The notes: a model not told the origin generated them from the sequence alone. Shown: positions 29,239 through 38,656, counted from the stretch's first letter. The stretch: 64,000 nucleotides of DNA from Embleya scabrispora (GCF_002024165.1 NZ_MWQN01000005.1:293557-357556), one strand, 5' to 3'. Numbers and translations: made by a program.

Positions 29239-29308
29239 GGTCTTCACTGGCCCCCACCCGTGAGTTCCCCGGTGTCGAGGCTTCAGAATTCACGAACCCA
29301 CGGGAGAC

Positions 29309-29377
29309 CGGGGTGTAGCGAAGCTCCGGGTCCGCCGTGAGATTCCCTACGACCGTGATGATGGTTTCGCCCGCCAC
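29309..29377 (-). pseudogene. ssb: ssb, N-terminal part (interrupted)
   Basis: Encodes the first 23 residues of SSB (VAGETIITVVGNLTADPELR then YTP). The GTG at 29377 follows CGGAG with 5-nt spacing. The frame then runs into element sequence and the homology ends. See 25600-25950 for the rest. Confidence 0.85.
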
Positions 29378-29519
29378 AGCAACTCCGTTCATCGGGACGC
29401 CGGGTGCGCCGAAACGGGCTGCGGATGAGGAGCACAGTCCGTCTCGGCGACACCGAACAGCCGTGGAGACCAATGGCGTTCGGTCCTCACCCGTGGCGCG
29501 TACCCGCGCCCGACCCATC

Positions 29520-29527
29520 GTATATAC
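29520..29527. promoter_or_regulatory. GTATATAC operator-like site B
   Basis: TCGTATATACAT lies 143 bp upstream of the ssb start, sharing more than the 8-bp core with sites at 14944 and 34346. Confidence 0.5.
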
Positions 29528-29843
29528 ATAATTAGCTTGAATACAGGTGTCCTCGCACGGAATGGCCATCGACTCCCTCGTCCGAGTCGACTACGCCGCA
29601 GGCATCGTTCGGCAAGCAGCCATCGCTGCCGACCCGGGGCGACGTGCCAGCCGCGGAACACCAGCCCTTTGGTATGCGGGAGAACGGGGCAGGGGCAGCG
29701 ACGGCCCGTTCTGGCGGCCGGTATCGCGGCCGCGCGGACGGTGGGGACCGCCGTGACCCGACACGAGCGACGCCGCGCAGCCGGCCGCGGGTCCCGAAGA
29801 CAGTGCGGATTCGCGACGCCCGCCGGAGGTGATCAGCAGGCTG

Positions 29844-30842
29844 TCAACGGCGTCGGTCCCACAGATGGCCCCGAGGTCCGCGGTCGACGTCGTAGTGCTC
29901 CGCGAGTACACGGTCTGCGGCGATCTCCCAGGGCGACGAGCAGGCCAGCGCCTCCTCGCCCACGGAGCCGAGCAGCCCCAGTGCGCTCCCCGAGTCGCGG
30001 CGCGACGTGTCCTCGAGCGCGGTGTGCAAGACCTCTCGGGAGGCCCGCAACAAGCACCCCGGGCCCGCCGGGTCCTCGCCGAGGCGCGCCAGCGAAAGGG
30101 ACGCGCCGGACGCTACTCGTGCGGCGTAGTCCAGGCACGCGTACGCGACGACAGCCTTTCGGCCCGGAACTTCGACAGGCCGATTCATCCGCAGCCATCC
30201 CGCGTCATTCACGTCCAGAAGGCGCAACGCCCTGAACGGATGGTCGACATCCTCGAAGGGATCCGCGTCGAGGGAGGACGTCCGGTACATGTCGACGAGG
30301 GTCTCGATGTCTCTGCGGATCCGCGTCGGTGCCGGCGGCTTCCACCCGGCGGCCGCGGCGGTGGCCGAGACCCTCGCGACGAGCAGTTCGCCCTGCACAC
30401 CGAACCGAACACGCGAGAAGAGTTGGAACCACGTGGGAAATGCACACCCCGGCTCGCCGAGCCACCAGTGCAACAACCACAGCGACTCGGGTCGTTCGAG
30501 CCACGGGTCGGCTCCCTGTCGGGCCGACGGACCGTCGCCCGGGTCGTCCAGAAGCCAATGCCCCCGCTCCGTGACCTCGTACGACCCTCGCCCGCTGCTG
30601 CGAATGAGACCGAAAGCCGAGCTCCAGTACCGGAGCGCGGGCACCTGTGCCGGGCGTCCCACCCCCAACTCAGTGGTGGCCCGTGCCGCGAACGACCGCG
30701 CGAAGAGTCCCGGATTCTCCTGGAGCCGAACGTGCACCTTGCGGAGCCAACCGAATCGCAAGGGGTGGCCGCGATGGCCCGCGAAGACCTCGGCGCAATG
30801 GTCGAAGAGGGAAGGCAAACAAGCCTGTGGCGGACGTGTCAC
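29844..30842 (-). CDS. DUF4007 family protein
   Basis: A 332-aa protein with DUF4007 features: FAGHRGHPLRFGWLRKVH near the N-terminus (where the family reads GHETF...RYGWLKK), ELGVGRPAQVPALRYWSSAF, and ADPWLERPESLWLLHWWLGE. DUF4007 genes are often found with phosphorothioation or restriction-type defence genes. None of these (dnd/ssp) is in the window, so it is an orphan here. GTG at 30842 follows GAGGAG. Confidence 0.75.
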   Translation of the reverse strand: MTRPPQACLPSLFDHCAEVFAGHRGHPLRFGWLRKVHVRLQENPGLFARSFAARATTELGVGRPAQVPALRYWSSAFGLIRSSGRGSYEVTERGHWLLDDPGDGPSARQGADPWLERPESLWLLHWWLGEPGCAFPTWFQLFSRVRFGVQGELLVARVSATAAAAGWKPPAPTRIRRDIETLVDMYRTSSLDADPFEDVDHPFRALRLLDVNDAGWLRMNRPVEVPGRKAVVAYACLDYAARVASGASLSLARLGEDPAGPGCLLRASREVLHTALEDTSRRDSGSALGLLGSVGEEALACSSPWEIAADRVLAEHYDVDRGPRGHLWDRRR

Positions 30843-31261
30843 GGCGAACTCCTCGAGGAAGGCGAAGACCACCGGCCCCTGCAGCGCCGCGGCCGGTGCG
30901 GAGCTTCGGGGTGGCGGACGCGCATGGCACAACCCGGGTCCCGCGAACCGTCCCTTTCGGGGGGTTGCGTACAGGAGAGTGCCGGAAGGATGCGGCGGTG
31001 ATCATGAACCGACGACGACCACCATGAGGCAGTTGGCCGTGCGGGTCAACAGCGGTGGTCCGCAGAGGGGATCACGTCCGTCCGGACGGCACCCCGCCGT
31101 CGGGAACGATCGACCGATTGCGCGCTCTGTTCATGCCGTCCGCAAAGGACGGGCGCCGCGACGACACCACGTCACGCCGGACACGATGCCTCACCCTTCG
31201 GCTCCGGCAACCGGTCAACGCGTGCGGGTCCGATGAGGCCACAAACGAGGCGCCCGACGCC

Positions 31262-31732
31262 TCAACCGGTCCAAACACAACGTGCCATCGCCGCGGCCGC
31301 CCCACGGTCGCTCGTCAACCCCAACGCTGCGTCCAGACCCGGTGCCGCATCGACCCCGGGCACCACGATGAGCAGCACGTCCTCCACCACGGGAGGTCGG
31401 GCCGCCGGCGCTGTGCCCGTGAAGAGCACGTGCTCTCCGAACAGCACCTCGTAACGGTCCTCGGTGATGTGTACCGCCACCAGCCGCGTTCCTGAGACGG
31501 TGAGGCCGTCGGCGTCGGCGCCGGTTGCGAAACCGTGGGCACACAGGAACTCGATGTCGTCGAGGTCGTGCACATCCTCACCCGCCAGAGCCGCGAGGTA
31601 CATTCCCCAGCGACCCAGGACCCCGGAGGGCAGGGTCGCGATCACGAACTGTCCGGCATCGGCATCCTGTGCCTGGAAGCAGGTGTCGCGCGGCGCCAGC
31701 AGGACTCGTTCGGGCTCGTCGTTCACCGGCAT
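31262..31732 (-). CDS. hypothetical protein, 156 aa
   Basis: A 156-aa acidic protein of alternating strands (TRLVAVHITEDRYEVLFGEH, then VEDVLLIVVPGVDAAPG). Not recognised. ATG at 31732 follows AAGGAAG. It lies 65 bp downstream of the ParA-like gene on the same strand and may be its partner. Confidence 0.65.
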   Translation of the reverse strand: MPVNDEPERVLLAPRDTCFQAQDADAGQFVIATLPSGVLGRWGMYLAALAGEDVHDLDDIEFLCAHGFATGADADGLTVSGTRLVAVHITEDRYEVLFGEHVLFTGTAPAARPPVVEDVLLIVVPGVDAAPGLDAALGLTSDRGAAAAMARCVWTG

Positions 31733-31796
31733 GCTTCCTTCGATGGAACGCACGTTCAGGGGAACTGGAAACGGTAACCTCACGCCTCGGCCGGCG

Positions 31797-32726
31797 TCAA
31801 TCGGTCGATGCGGACGCACGTGCGATGCCCTGCACCACATTGGCCAGGATCGGTGACATCGCCTTCCGGAGGGAAGTCGACACCAGGCGCCGATCCAACA
31901 CACCGCCTTGGGCCAAGTGCGCGTCGTAGGGCAGGAGCGACGTCGACGCGCAGAACGAGTCGAGATACTCGCGGAGTTCCGGCAGCCGGGCACCTCGGGA
32001 CGCGGAGCGCCGGATGACGACCGCGTCCGACCGCGACAGGAGTTCCTCGAAGCCGTTGTGCCGCAGCCATTTCACCGTGTCCGCCGCGGCAACCGCCCCG
32101 TCGACCCCTGTTCCAACGACCAGTGCCAAGTGGGACGCCGTGCACAGCGTCGCCTGGGTCAGGGCGTGCGTGAGATCACTGCACCCGTCGAGTACCAGGA
32201 ACTGGTGGTACTCCTGCAGGACCTCGGTCACCCGCCGCAACTCCGCAGTGCTCAACGCTTCGGTGACCTCGGGGGCCCGCGGAGACGTCAGCACACCGAG
32301 GCGACTTGCCGTGTCCTGGAGAAAGGCCTCGACCTGCACCGCGGTCAACCTCCCGCGCTCGACGACCGCCTCCGCCAGGGACCGCACCGATGCGTCGGTC
32401 CGGTGGGGAAAACGGACCCCCAGGGAGCCACCGTTCGGATGGATGTCGACAGCCACCACCCGGCCGCTTCGCGCGAGCGCCAATTCCGTGCCCAGCAAGG
32501 CGCACAGCGTCGTACCACCGACGCCTCCCGCACAGGGCAGGATCAGCACCTGATGCGACCCCTCGACGCGGATATCGACGGCCGGACCGGCCGAACGTTC
32601 TGCGGCGCGCCGCCCCGGGCGCGTCTCCGAGCGGCGGGCGTACTTCCGAGACCGAGGCGGGGAGGTGTCCGACATGGCCGACGAGGATTGCCCGGCAAGC
32701 GGAGGCGGCACCCGCTCGGGCATCTC
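31797..32726 (-). CDS. ParA/MinD-like ATPase lacking P-loop lysines
   Basis: A roughly 309-aa protein (start uncertain; 32675 also possible) with a SIMIBI-class fold: LPCAGGVGGTTLCALLGTEL in place of the deviant Walker A KGGVGKTT, VVAVDIHPNGGSLGVRF for Walker A', and FLVLDGCSDLTHAL for Walker B. Both signature lysines are replaced (A and G), so ATP hydrolysis may be lost or altered. Such proteins sort plasmids or localise complexes; some actinomycete relatives attach to type VII secretion. The N-terminal ~45 residues are basic and disordered. Confidence 0.7.
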   Translation of the reverse strand, partial: EMPERVPPPLAGQSSSAMSDTSPPRSRKYARRSETRPGRRAAERSAGPAVDIRVEGSHQVLILPCAGGVGGTTLCALLGTELALARSGRVVAVDIHPNGGSLGVRFPHRTDASVRSLAEAVVERGRLTAVQVEAFLQDTASRLGVLTSPRAPEVTEALSTAELRRVTEVLQEYHQFLVLDGCSDLTHALTQATLCTASHLALVVGTGVDGAVAAADTVKWLRHNGFEELLSRSDAVVIRRSASRGARLPELREYLDSFCASTSLLPYDAHLAQGGVLDRRLVSTSLRKAMSPILANVVQGIARASASTD

Positions 32727-33170
32727 CGCATGATGGTCATCGGGTTCGGGCAACCGGTCCGGCGCCGGTTCCCCGGGAACGAAGAATGCTTTACGTCGTC
32801 GCGGCGGCAACGGCGGCCTCCTGGGAAAGCGGCCGAGTACGCGCGAGGACGCCCCGAAATGCAGAGCGCCCTCGCGCCACCTGTGCGGCTCCGACTGGTC
32901 CTGGGTTGCCTCAGTACACACCACCTTGGCACACGAAGACGCCGACGAGTAGTACGCGTTCCGGCAGCCGATATAAGGTTCCGGACCCGATTGCGACGGT
33001 CCGACGGCGCTATGGACCCACGGTGAGCCCCCAGGGCTTCGACGCCACAAGGTTGCGAGTGGACGACGAAGACCATCTGCGGAAGGCTGTGATCGGTTGC
33101 TATCAGCCCGCCGGGCGATGCCGACCTCAACCTCGACCCTGTCGGCGGGCTTGCGCGTGATGAGCAGCGC

Positions 33171-33341
33171 TCAGGCCTCGGGCCGATCGGCGCCAACGTG
33201 GTGAGTTTCGCCGTCCGGAGTGGTCACCCGCACCTCCGGTGCGGCCACGACACGGCCGAACCAGTCCGGCGCCACCAGATCCACGATCCTGCCGTTGGCA
33301 TCCTTGATCATCGAGCTCTGCTTCTTCCGCGGTGCCGCCAT
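33171..33341 (-). CDS. small protein, 56 aa
   Basis: Starts MAAPRKKQSSMIKD with AAGGGAG 7 nt upstream, and contains a compact beta-like region (GRIVDLVAPDWFGRVVAAPE). Not recognised. It follows the 307-aa gene at 33382 by 40 bp and is likely co-transcribed. Confidence 0.6.
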   Translation of the reverse strand: MAAPRKKQSSMIKDANGRIVDLVAPDWFGRVVAAPEVRVTTPDGETHHVGADRPEA

Positions 33342-33381
33342 CGTCATCTCCCTTGTCTTGCGGTCCCACGATCGTGGTGAC

Positions 33382-34305
33382 CTACTCGGACTCGTCGGCG
33401 TCGACGAGCTGGACCACGGTTCGAGAACCCAGATGTCCCTGGTCGTCCACGTAGTCCACTTCTCGAACACCTGCGACCTTGTAGCTCATTGCCCGAGGCA
33501 GCAGGTGCCCGGTGTCCTGCGGCCTTGCGGTCGCGCCCTTGCCCATATACATGCCCCGTCTCGTCTGGATCTCGAACACCGGTCTGCGTCGCTCGTCCGC
33601 GCTGTCCTTGGACGACACCGCGTCGAGACTGTGACTGGTAGGCATATAGGTGTCCACATACACCTTCGACCCCACCGGAAACGCATGTCGGGTATATCCC
33701 GGCATATTGGGTGCCACTACCGTTCCCGGAATCTGCACCTCGGCGTACAGCAGATGGTCCTGGCCGACGGTTTCGGCGGTTTCGTATCGGCGAATCGCCG
33801 AATCCACCCTACGACACGTTGCCTGATCGGCGGGTGACAATGCGTTCACGTCGCTGGTCACCGCGTACAGCGCCGCGTTCAAACGGTTCAACTCCGTCAC
33901 ATCGTCGGCGAGTTCCCCGACTGCTCGAAGCTCCGTCTGAGGAGTCTTCGACAGCGCCTTGGCCTTGCGTCGGGCACGTTGCACGCGTTGGTTCTTCGAC
34001 AGCGGAAGCCGAGGCAGCGTGTCGTCGGGGAAGTCGCGGCGGGCACGCGGCGACGACGCCGGAGTCGCAGTCTCGGGCAAGCTGCGCGACGCTCTGAGGG
34101 ACGCCTCGACACCCAGGGGGAACTTGCCGCGTTGCTTCTGCGCTTCGCCGTAGGCGACCAGCTCCTCATCGTCCGTCCTCACCCGCTGACGATCGGCGTC
34201 GCGAATGACTCTGTCCTCATGCGGCATGCTGACGACACTCGCTCGATGACCTTCGGTCATGCCCGGAACGTCGATGGCCCCCAGTGTTGCCTTGCCCGAG
34301 GCCAT
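33382..34305 (-). CDS. possible ADP-ribosyltransferase-like protein, 307 aa
   Basis: The C-terminal half resembles the core of arginine ADP-ribosyltransferase folds: RRYETAETVGQDHLLYAEVQ, then FPVGSKVYVDTYMPTSHSLD, VFEIQTRRGMYMG and HLLPRAMSYKVAGVREVDY. The order of strands fits, but the expected EXE is not clear, so this is a low-confidence fold guess. The N-terminus is charged and variable. The ATG at 34305 follows GGGGAGG. Operator C lies just upstream. Confidence 0.5.
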   Translation of the reverse strand: MASGKATLGAIDVPGMTEGHRASVVSMPHEDRVIRDADRQRVRTDDEELVAYGEAQKQRGKFPLGVEASLRASRSLPETATPASSPRARRDFPDDTLPRLPLSKNQRVQRARRKAKALSKTPQTELRAVGELADDVTELNRLNAALYAVTSDVNALSPADQATCRRVDSAIRRYETAETVGQDHLLYAEVQIPGTVVAPNMPGYTRHAFPVGSKVYVDTYMPTSHSLDAVSSKDSADERRRPVFEIQTRRGMYMGKGATARPQDTGHLLPRAMSYKVAGVREVDYVDDQGHLGSRTVVQLVDADESE

Positions 34306-34346
34306 GGGACCTCCCCTCGTCGGAACAGAAGCGACCATTGAAAATC

Positions 34347-34365
34347 GTATATACGAAATGTATAC
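34347..34365. promoter_or_regulatory. GTATATAC operator-like site C
   Basis: Contains a perfect 12-bp palindrome TCGTATATACGA followed by a GTATAC half-site (34360-34365). It is 42 bp upstream of the gene at 34305 and is the most complete of the four sites. Confidence 0.55.
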
Positions 34366-34909
34366 CTCCGCAGTCACCTCGAGATGCTTGCCGGCAGTTC
34401 GGCTCCCGAGGTGTCATGGAGCCGACAAAACGGCGAGACGCGTCGACCGTGAGCATCACGGCAGCGGCGCAGCGATCTGCGGCAGCACCCGTAGGGAAAG
34501 CTCCCACGACCACCGTCCCATCGATGGCCCCACGGGACTGGACGCCGTGAACCTCGCAGCGGGGTCGAACCCCAAAGAAGCAGACCCGCGCGACATCGAC
34601 CCCGGCACCGCGAACCGTCGACATTCCGCGACCACCGCTCGTAGTTCGAGCGGACGCAGGATTCCTCGTTCGACGAGCAGACGGGCCAGCACGACATAAG
34701 GGACCGCCCGTAGACGATCGGGCGCTGACAACCTCAAGGACCACGGCGCTTCGCCGACTGTCCGTAACCGCGCTATGCCAACGAGGAGTCCGGCAAATAC
34801 CCTCCGATGCAGTCGAGTTGCCCGCCATTTTCTCAGGGGCTCGCGCGCCATTCGGCGAGCTGACTGGCACACTGGCGTGGTCGTGTGTCATCTCAGGCAT
34901 GGGGTACCC

Positions 34910-35578
34910 GTGAAGCGCATGATCCTTCTCGCATCCTGTCTGACGGCCGTGATGGCCGCAGCCGGCTGCGGAACCGAAAACGGCGACGCCGGCGCCCGCA
35001 CCGCCAGCGCGGTCGAGGACGCGGGAACCAATACCGGAACCGGGACACCACTCAACGCAGGACTGCGCCTCGCCTTGCCCGACACCCTCGGTGCCGGCCA
35101 ATACACCCGAGACGCCACCGCCCCACCGCCCATGACCAACGGTGAAGCCGTACAGGCCCTCATCACGGCCGGTGTCGGCAACCCGGTACTGATGAACGCG
35201 GTGTACAGGCCGGCCGGCGACACTGGGGGTGCCCTCCGCATCGACGGCGCGTACGGCGCCCTCTCGGACCCCGCGAAGGCCCGCGACACACTCCTCCAGA
35301 TCCTGAGCAAGGAGGATCACAGCACGCCCGTCGAAAGGACCGCACGTACGATCCTGCCGGCGGGCGCCACCGAACCTCTGGTCTGTCAGATCGTCGTCGA
35401 GAAAAAGAGCACCCAAGCCGAGGTGCTCGCACCGGTATGTGCGTGGACCGACACCTCCACGACGGCTCGGGTCCTGCGGAGCGGCGGCACCGGTAACGAG
35501 ATCATCGGCGCCCGCATCGACCTGGACGCCTACGCGGCGCAGGTGGACCGCATACGCACCGAAATCCGGGTCCGTTGA
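34910..35578 (+). CDS. secreted lipoprotein, 222 aa
   Basis: A GTG start leads into a short signal peptide VKRMILLASCLTAVMAAAGC with a lipobox ending at Cys20, so it should be lipid-anchored outside the membrane. The mature protein starts with a Thr/Asp/Gly-rich linker and a ~170-residue domain of unknown function (TARTILPAGATEPLVCQIVV, CAWTDTSTTARV). No neighbour suggests a role. Confidence 0.75.
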   Translation: MKRMILLASCLTAVMAAAGCGTENGDAGARTASAVEDAGTNTGTGTPLNAGLRLALPDTLGAGQYTRDATAPPPMTNGEAVQALITAGVGNPVLMNAVYRPAGDTGGALRIDGAYGALSDPAKARDTLLQILSKEDHSTPVERTARTILPAGATEPLVCQIVVEKKSTQAEVLAPVCAWTDTSTTARVLRSGGTGNEIIGARIDLDAYAAQVDRIRTEIRVR

Positions 35579-36429
35579 CGACCCTCCGGCGTTCCGATTC
35601 GACTCACCCGTAAACACGGCAGACGCATCCTGCTGCGCACTCGATCGCAACCATCGGACCCGGACGCGCCCACCAAGTGATGCGGTGCACGAGTGGACGG
35701 AGGCGACAGACAGACGCACCACCGATGCCAGTTCGCTCAAACACACGACCCGCCACGACTGCAGAGCACGCCGAGAGTGAACGGTGCCATCGGGTTGACA
35801 CCCACCCCCCTAACGCCGCTTGAGCGCCGAACGGGCAAGCCGCCGATGGCCCTTTGGATTTGCCAGCCGGAACGACAGGCCCGGCTCGCAGTAACGATCA
35901 TGGGCCCACCATTCGCGTTGCAAGAGCCCCGTGGTTACCAGCTTGACGGCCGAGGGGCCCCTCGCCCGCACCCGGAGAATCCACCCCGACCTATCCGACG
36001 AACGAGCGCCGACACGAACAAAATCCGACCACACCGCGCTATCTCAGTACATGTGTCAACAACGCCTACTCGTCGACCGCGACTACGCCGGCGGGGTTCA
36101 GGCACCACCGCAAGCCAACACCCGCATGGCCGAACACCGTGTCACCGATCCGGACGCTGAACCGACAGCCCGCGCGGGGCGTGCCAGGTGTCGGGTCGGC
36201 TGTCTACCATTCGTTCGGATCCCGCGCCGCCAGCTACCGAGGAACCATGACGATCACGCTGAAACGTCTTCGCTGGAGCCCTGCCGCACTACGCCACCGT
36301 ATTGAAAGCTCCTCGGAGGAAGCAGACGGACGACGACACAACCCGTCGACAGCAACGACATGCCCACCCGAGGGCCGAAGCCCTGGAAGCCAGGAGCGGC
36401 GTGCGCAGACACACACCGGTCGAAGGGAC
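35579..36429. other. non-coding stretch of lower G+C
   Basis: About 850 bp with no convincing gene. Open frames here lack ribosome sites and protein-like composition. G+C is visibly lower than in the first 30 kb. Confidence 0.4.
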
Positions 36430-36723
36430 ATGAGCAAGGCATCGGCCGACAGCGGCATGCATCCGCATCTGGAGATCGTCTCGCTGCGCTGTCGCAACGC
36501 GGTACACGCGCGTCACGTCGTCGAGGACTACCCGCCCGAGCCCGACCAGGAGTGGGTACTCTTCCGACGCGACAGAATAGTCTTTATCGCCTACACCGAC
36601 AGCGCAGTTCCTATGGCCATCGCTGTGTGGGCTCACCACGAGGGACATGCCAGCGACGTGTACGCAGGCCAGGTTCTTCGCGATGTCGCCGGACCGCAGC
36701 GTCGGACGGCCCGTACAAGCTGA
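36430..36723 (+). CDS. hypothetical protein, 97 aa
   Basis: ATG at 36430 follows GAAGGGA. The centre looks like a small globular domain (EWVLFRRDRIVFIAYTDSAV, then AIAVWAHHEGHASDVYAG). Not recognised. The last residues are low in complexity, so the true end could be affected by a frameshift. Confidence 0.45.
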   Translation: MSKASADSGMHPHLEIVSLRCRNAVHARHVVEDYPPEPDQEWVLFRRDRIVFIAYTDSAVPMAIAVWAHHEGHASDVYAGQVLRDVAGPQRRTARTS

Positions 36724-37459
36724 AGATTGCAGTTCTCCACACGACACAGTCGAACGCTCGGCGATCGCTCCCCCGGAGCCGAAGGCGACGATCACGCGGC
36801 TTGGTGATTCCCCGACACCGCAAGGCGCCGGCCTGACGAGCGGTGCCCCGGACGATCGCCTCCTTCACCTGCGACGGCGACCGCCCGAAGACGTCTTCCT
36901 CGCCAAGCCGAGTACGATCGGGAAGCCATTGATGCGGTTGATGGTGAGCACGGTGACGGAGCCGTCCTGGAGAGCGCGACTCAGCGGAACCAGCGGGCGC
37001 TGCGCCGCGATGGCGCTGCCCGACCCGGCCCGGCCAGGGCCCCGCCCGGGACCCGTCGCTGGTGCACGCAGCCGACACATGGGCCAACTCGCCTCGCACT
37101 CCGGCGGATCGTAATCCACCGCGGACTGCGTCGTTGTCCTTCGGACCGATGCTCCCATCGCAGCCGTGCGCGACGCTGCGAGGACCGCGGCCTCGGTACG
37201 CTCCGCCCATCGCGAAACCGAGCCGAGAAGCGCCGAGGCTGGGTTCTCAACGGGCCGCGGCCAGGCCGTCGTGGGCACACCGAATCGGATTCACGGATTC
37301 GCCGCCGCCGCGACGAACGTCCTTCCCCGGACTCGACGCTTGCGGGAGGGCCCTTGCCAGCCAGACAGGCCCAGCCGTGCCGCAGATGGCGCGCGGGTCA
37401 ACCGCAGAATCTCTTCCGAGGTAGACCCGCTGATGCCCCCAGCGCCTACTGACAATGCC
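36724..37459. other. no clear gene
   Basis: About 735 bp. A minus-strand frame across 36865-37278 has short protein-like patches but no ribosome site and no recognisable family. I do not call it. Confidence 0.35.
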
Positions 37460-37972
37460 CTACGAACGAACGATGCGCAGCGCGTCTGCCGCGATTGGCA
37501 GCACCGAGGCAAATGCGCGGTCCGGTGGCAGACCGCGAAGTATCCGCGACATCTCCTCTACAGCCTCGGTCGACGATTGGCCGGCGACGTCGACCGCATG
37601 CTGGATGTGCAAAAGCCTCTGAACCACCTCGCCGCCAGCACGCAGCGTTCTCACGTACGAAGTTGCCAACACTGTGTCAGAAACGGTCACATAGTGCCGG
37701 CCTCGGGCGCGCGCAATACGTTCGGCGGCCGCGCTCAGAGTCCATCCAAGAGGGAAGATCCTTCGCACGCTCGGACGACCCCGCTCGTCTCGGAAACGCG
37801 ATGGACATTCGCGTGCCGTGTCTACTACGAGAATCATCGTGACTTCCCATACACGTTCGAGTCCAAGTCGTACAAATTCCAGTACGAGTCCGGGCTCATC
37901 TCCGACTCGAGCGGCGGCCAATTTGTCGGCGAGCTCGATCACGGGGCGAAAGTACGGATCCGATATCTCCAT
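37460..37972 (-). CDS. family X protein, 170 aa
   Basis: Member of the eight-copy family X: W-x(15)-CP-x(4)-D-x-x-G-x-P, here VWEVTMILVVDTARECPSRF then RDERGRPSV. Mostly helical, no catalytic motif seen, function unknown. Start at 37972. The palindrome at 38051 and TACCGT -10 box (complement of 38012-38017; 33-bp gap) give a ~33-nt leader. Confidence 0.75.
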   Translation of the reverse strand: MEISDPYFRPVIELADKLAAARVGDEPGLVLEFVRLGLERVWEVTMILVVDTARECPSRFRDERGRPSVRRIFPLGWTLSAAAERIARARGRHYVTVSDTVLATSYVRTLRAGGEVVQRLLHIQHAVDVAGQSSTEAVEEMSRILRGLPPDRAFASVLPIAADALRIVRS

Positions 37973-38050
37973 CGGTGGCCTTTCGAAATATGCGGTCGGT
38001 CATATTTCGCCACGGTACCCGAGATTTCGACATCGCCCGTGAACCCCGCA

Positions 38051-38083
38051 CCCTTCCCCGAGTCGGCCCGCAACGGGGAAGGG
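38051..38083. promoter_or_regulatory. regulon palindrome
   Basis: CCCTTCCCCG ... CGGGGAAGGG, 10-bp perfect arms. Leftward -10 TACCGT lies 33 bp away; serves the family X gene at 37972. Confidence 0.7.
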
Positions 38084-38143
38084 AATGGGCGGGAAGCCGG
38101 CGGAACCCCGTGAAGTCACCGCCGCGCCCCACCCGTTTGTTGT

Positions 38144-38656
38144 TTATTCTGCTTCGTGATCCCGTATGACCTTGGCAGATGCCACGCAGAGCACAATGAG
38201 AGCCAAGAAGAGGCCGGGGTCGGGCCGTTGTTCGAAATTCCCGAGAGCGACCGTGGCGGTGTCTATGGCGTCGGCGCTGCCCATGGCTCTCCACAAACCT
38301 TTCAGGAGGAGACCGGCCGAATCGAGCAATGCGAGCACCTCCTCCGCAGCCGAGATGTCATCAGGCGTGACGAAGTTCCAGCCACGACCGAGAGCAGTCG
38401 TCGTAGCGAGGCTGAAAGCGGTGTGATCCTGGAACTTTTCGCTCAATAGTTCGAAGGACGGAGAGCCGGCTGCCCGATATTCCGCCGGGCATGTTCTCCA
38501 AATCTCCAAGATCATGGCAATTGCGGTCCGTCCCAATCCATCCGGACCGGCCTCGCTCCATGTCTTCGACAGAAGAGACACTATGTCGCCCCGTCCTGTC
38601 GCGATCAGAAATTGATCCGCCGATGCAACCGCGCGTGCCCAATCCGGGTGTTCCAC
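38144..38656 (-). CDS. family X protein, 170 aa
   Basis: Family X motif as RTAIAMILEIWRTCPAEYRA then AGSPSF, with the C-terminal helix ALIVLCVASAKVIRD. The GTG at 38656 (VEHPDWARAV) was chosen: it follows AGGGAGG and gives the family length, whereas the ATGs at 38695 and 38719 overlap or precede the TACGAT -10 box (38694-38699). It is divergent from the GNAT gene at 38884 across the palindrome at 38734. Confidence 0.75.
   Translation of the reverse strand: MEHPDWARAVASADQFLIATGRGDIVSLLSKTWSEAGPDGLGRTAIAMILEIWRTCPAEYRAAGSPSFELLSEKFQDHTAFSLATTTALGRGWNFVTPDDISAAEEVLALLDSAGLLLKGLWRAMGSADAIDTATVALGNFEQRPDPGLFLALIVLCVASAKVIRDHEAE

Larger units (their letters stand above)
25951..29308. mobile_element. 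recombinase element inserted in ssb
   Basis: A 3,358-bp insert between codons for the conserved Thr-Pro and Ser-Gly of ssb. It carries two tyrosine recombinases flanking an XRE gene, all rightward and closely spaced or overlapping. Imperfect 13-bp terminal inverted repeats lie at 25959-25971 (CTCCCGCGTGTTC) and 29294-29306 (complement reads CTCCCGTGGGTTC), 11/13 identical. Removing 25951-29308 restores the ssb frame with no target duplication, as for tyrosine-recombinase elements such as Tn554 or RIT types. TGTAG occurs at both junctions (25951-25955 and 29313-29317). Confidence 0.8.

Noticed and set aside
25600..29247. A 1215-codon open frame on the minus strand
   Set aside because: It is a run-through of the ssb C-terminal frame across the antisense of the two recombinases; only the last 117 codons are coding.
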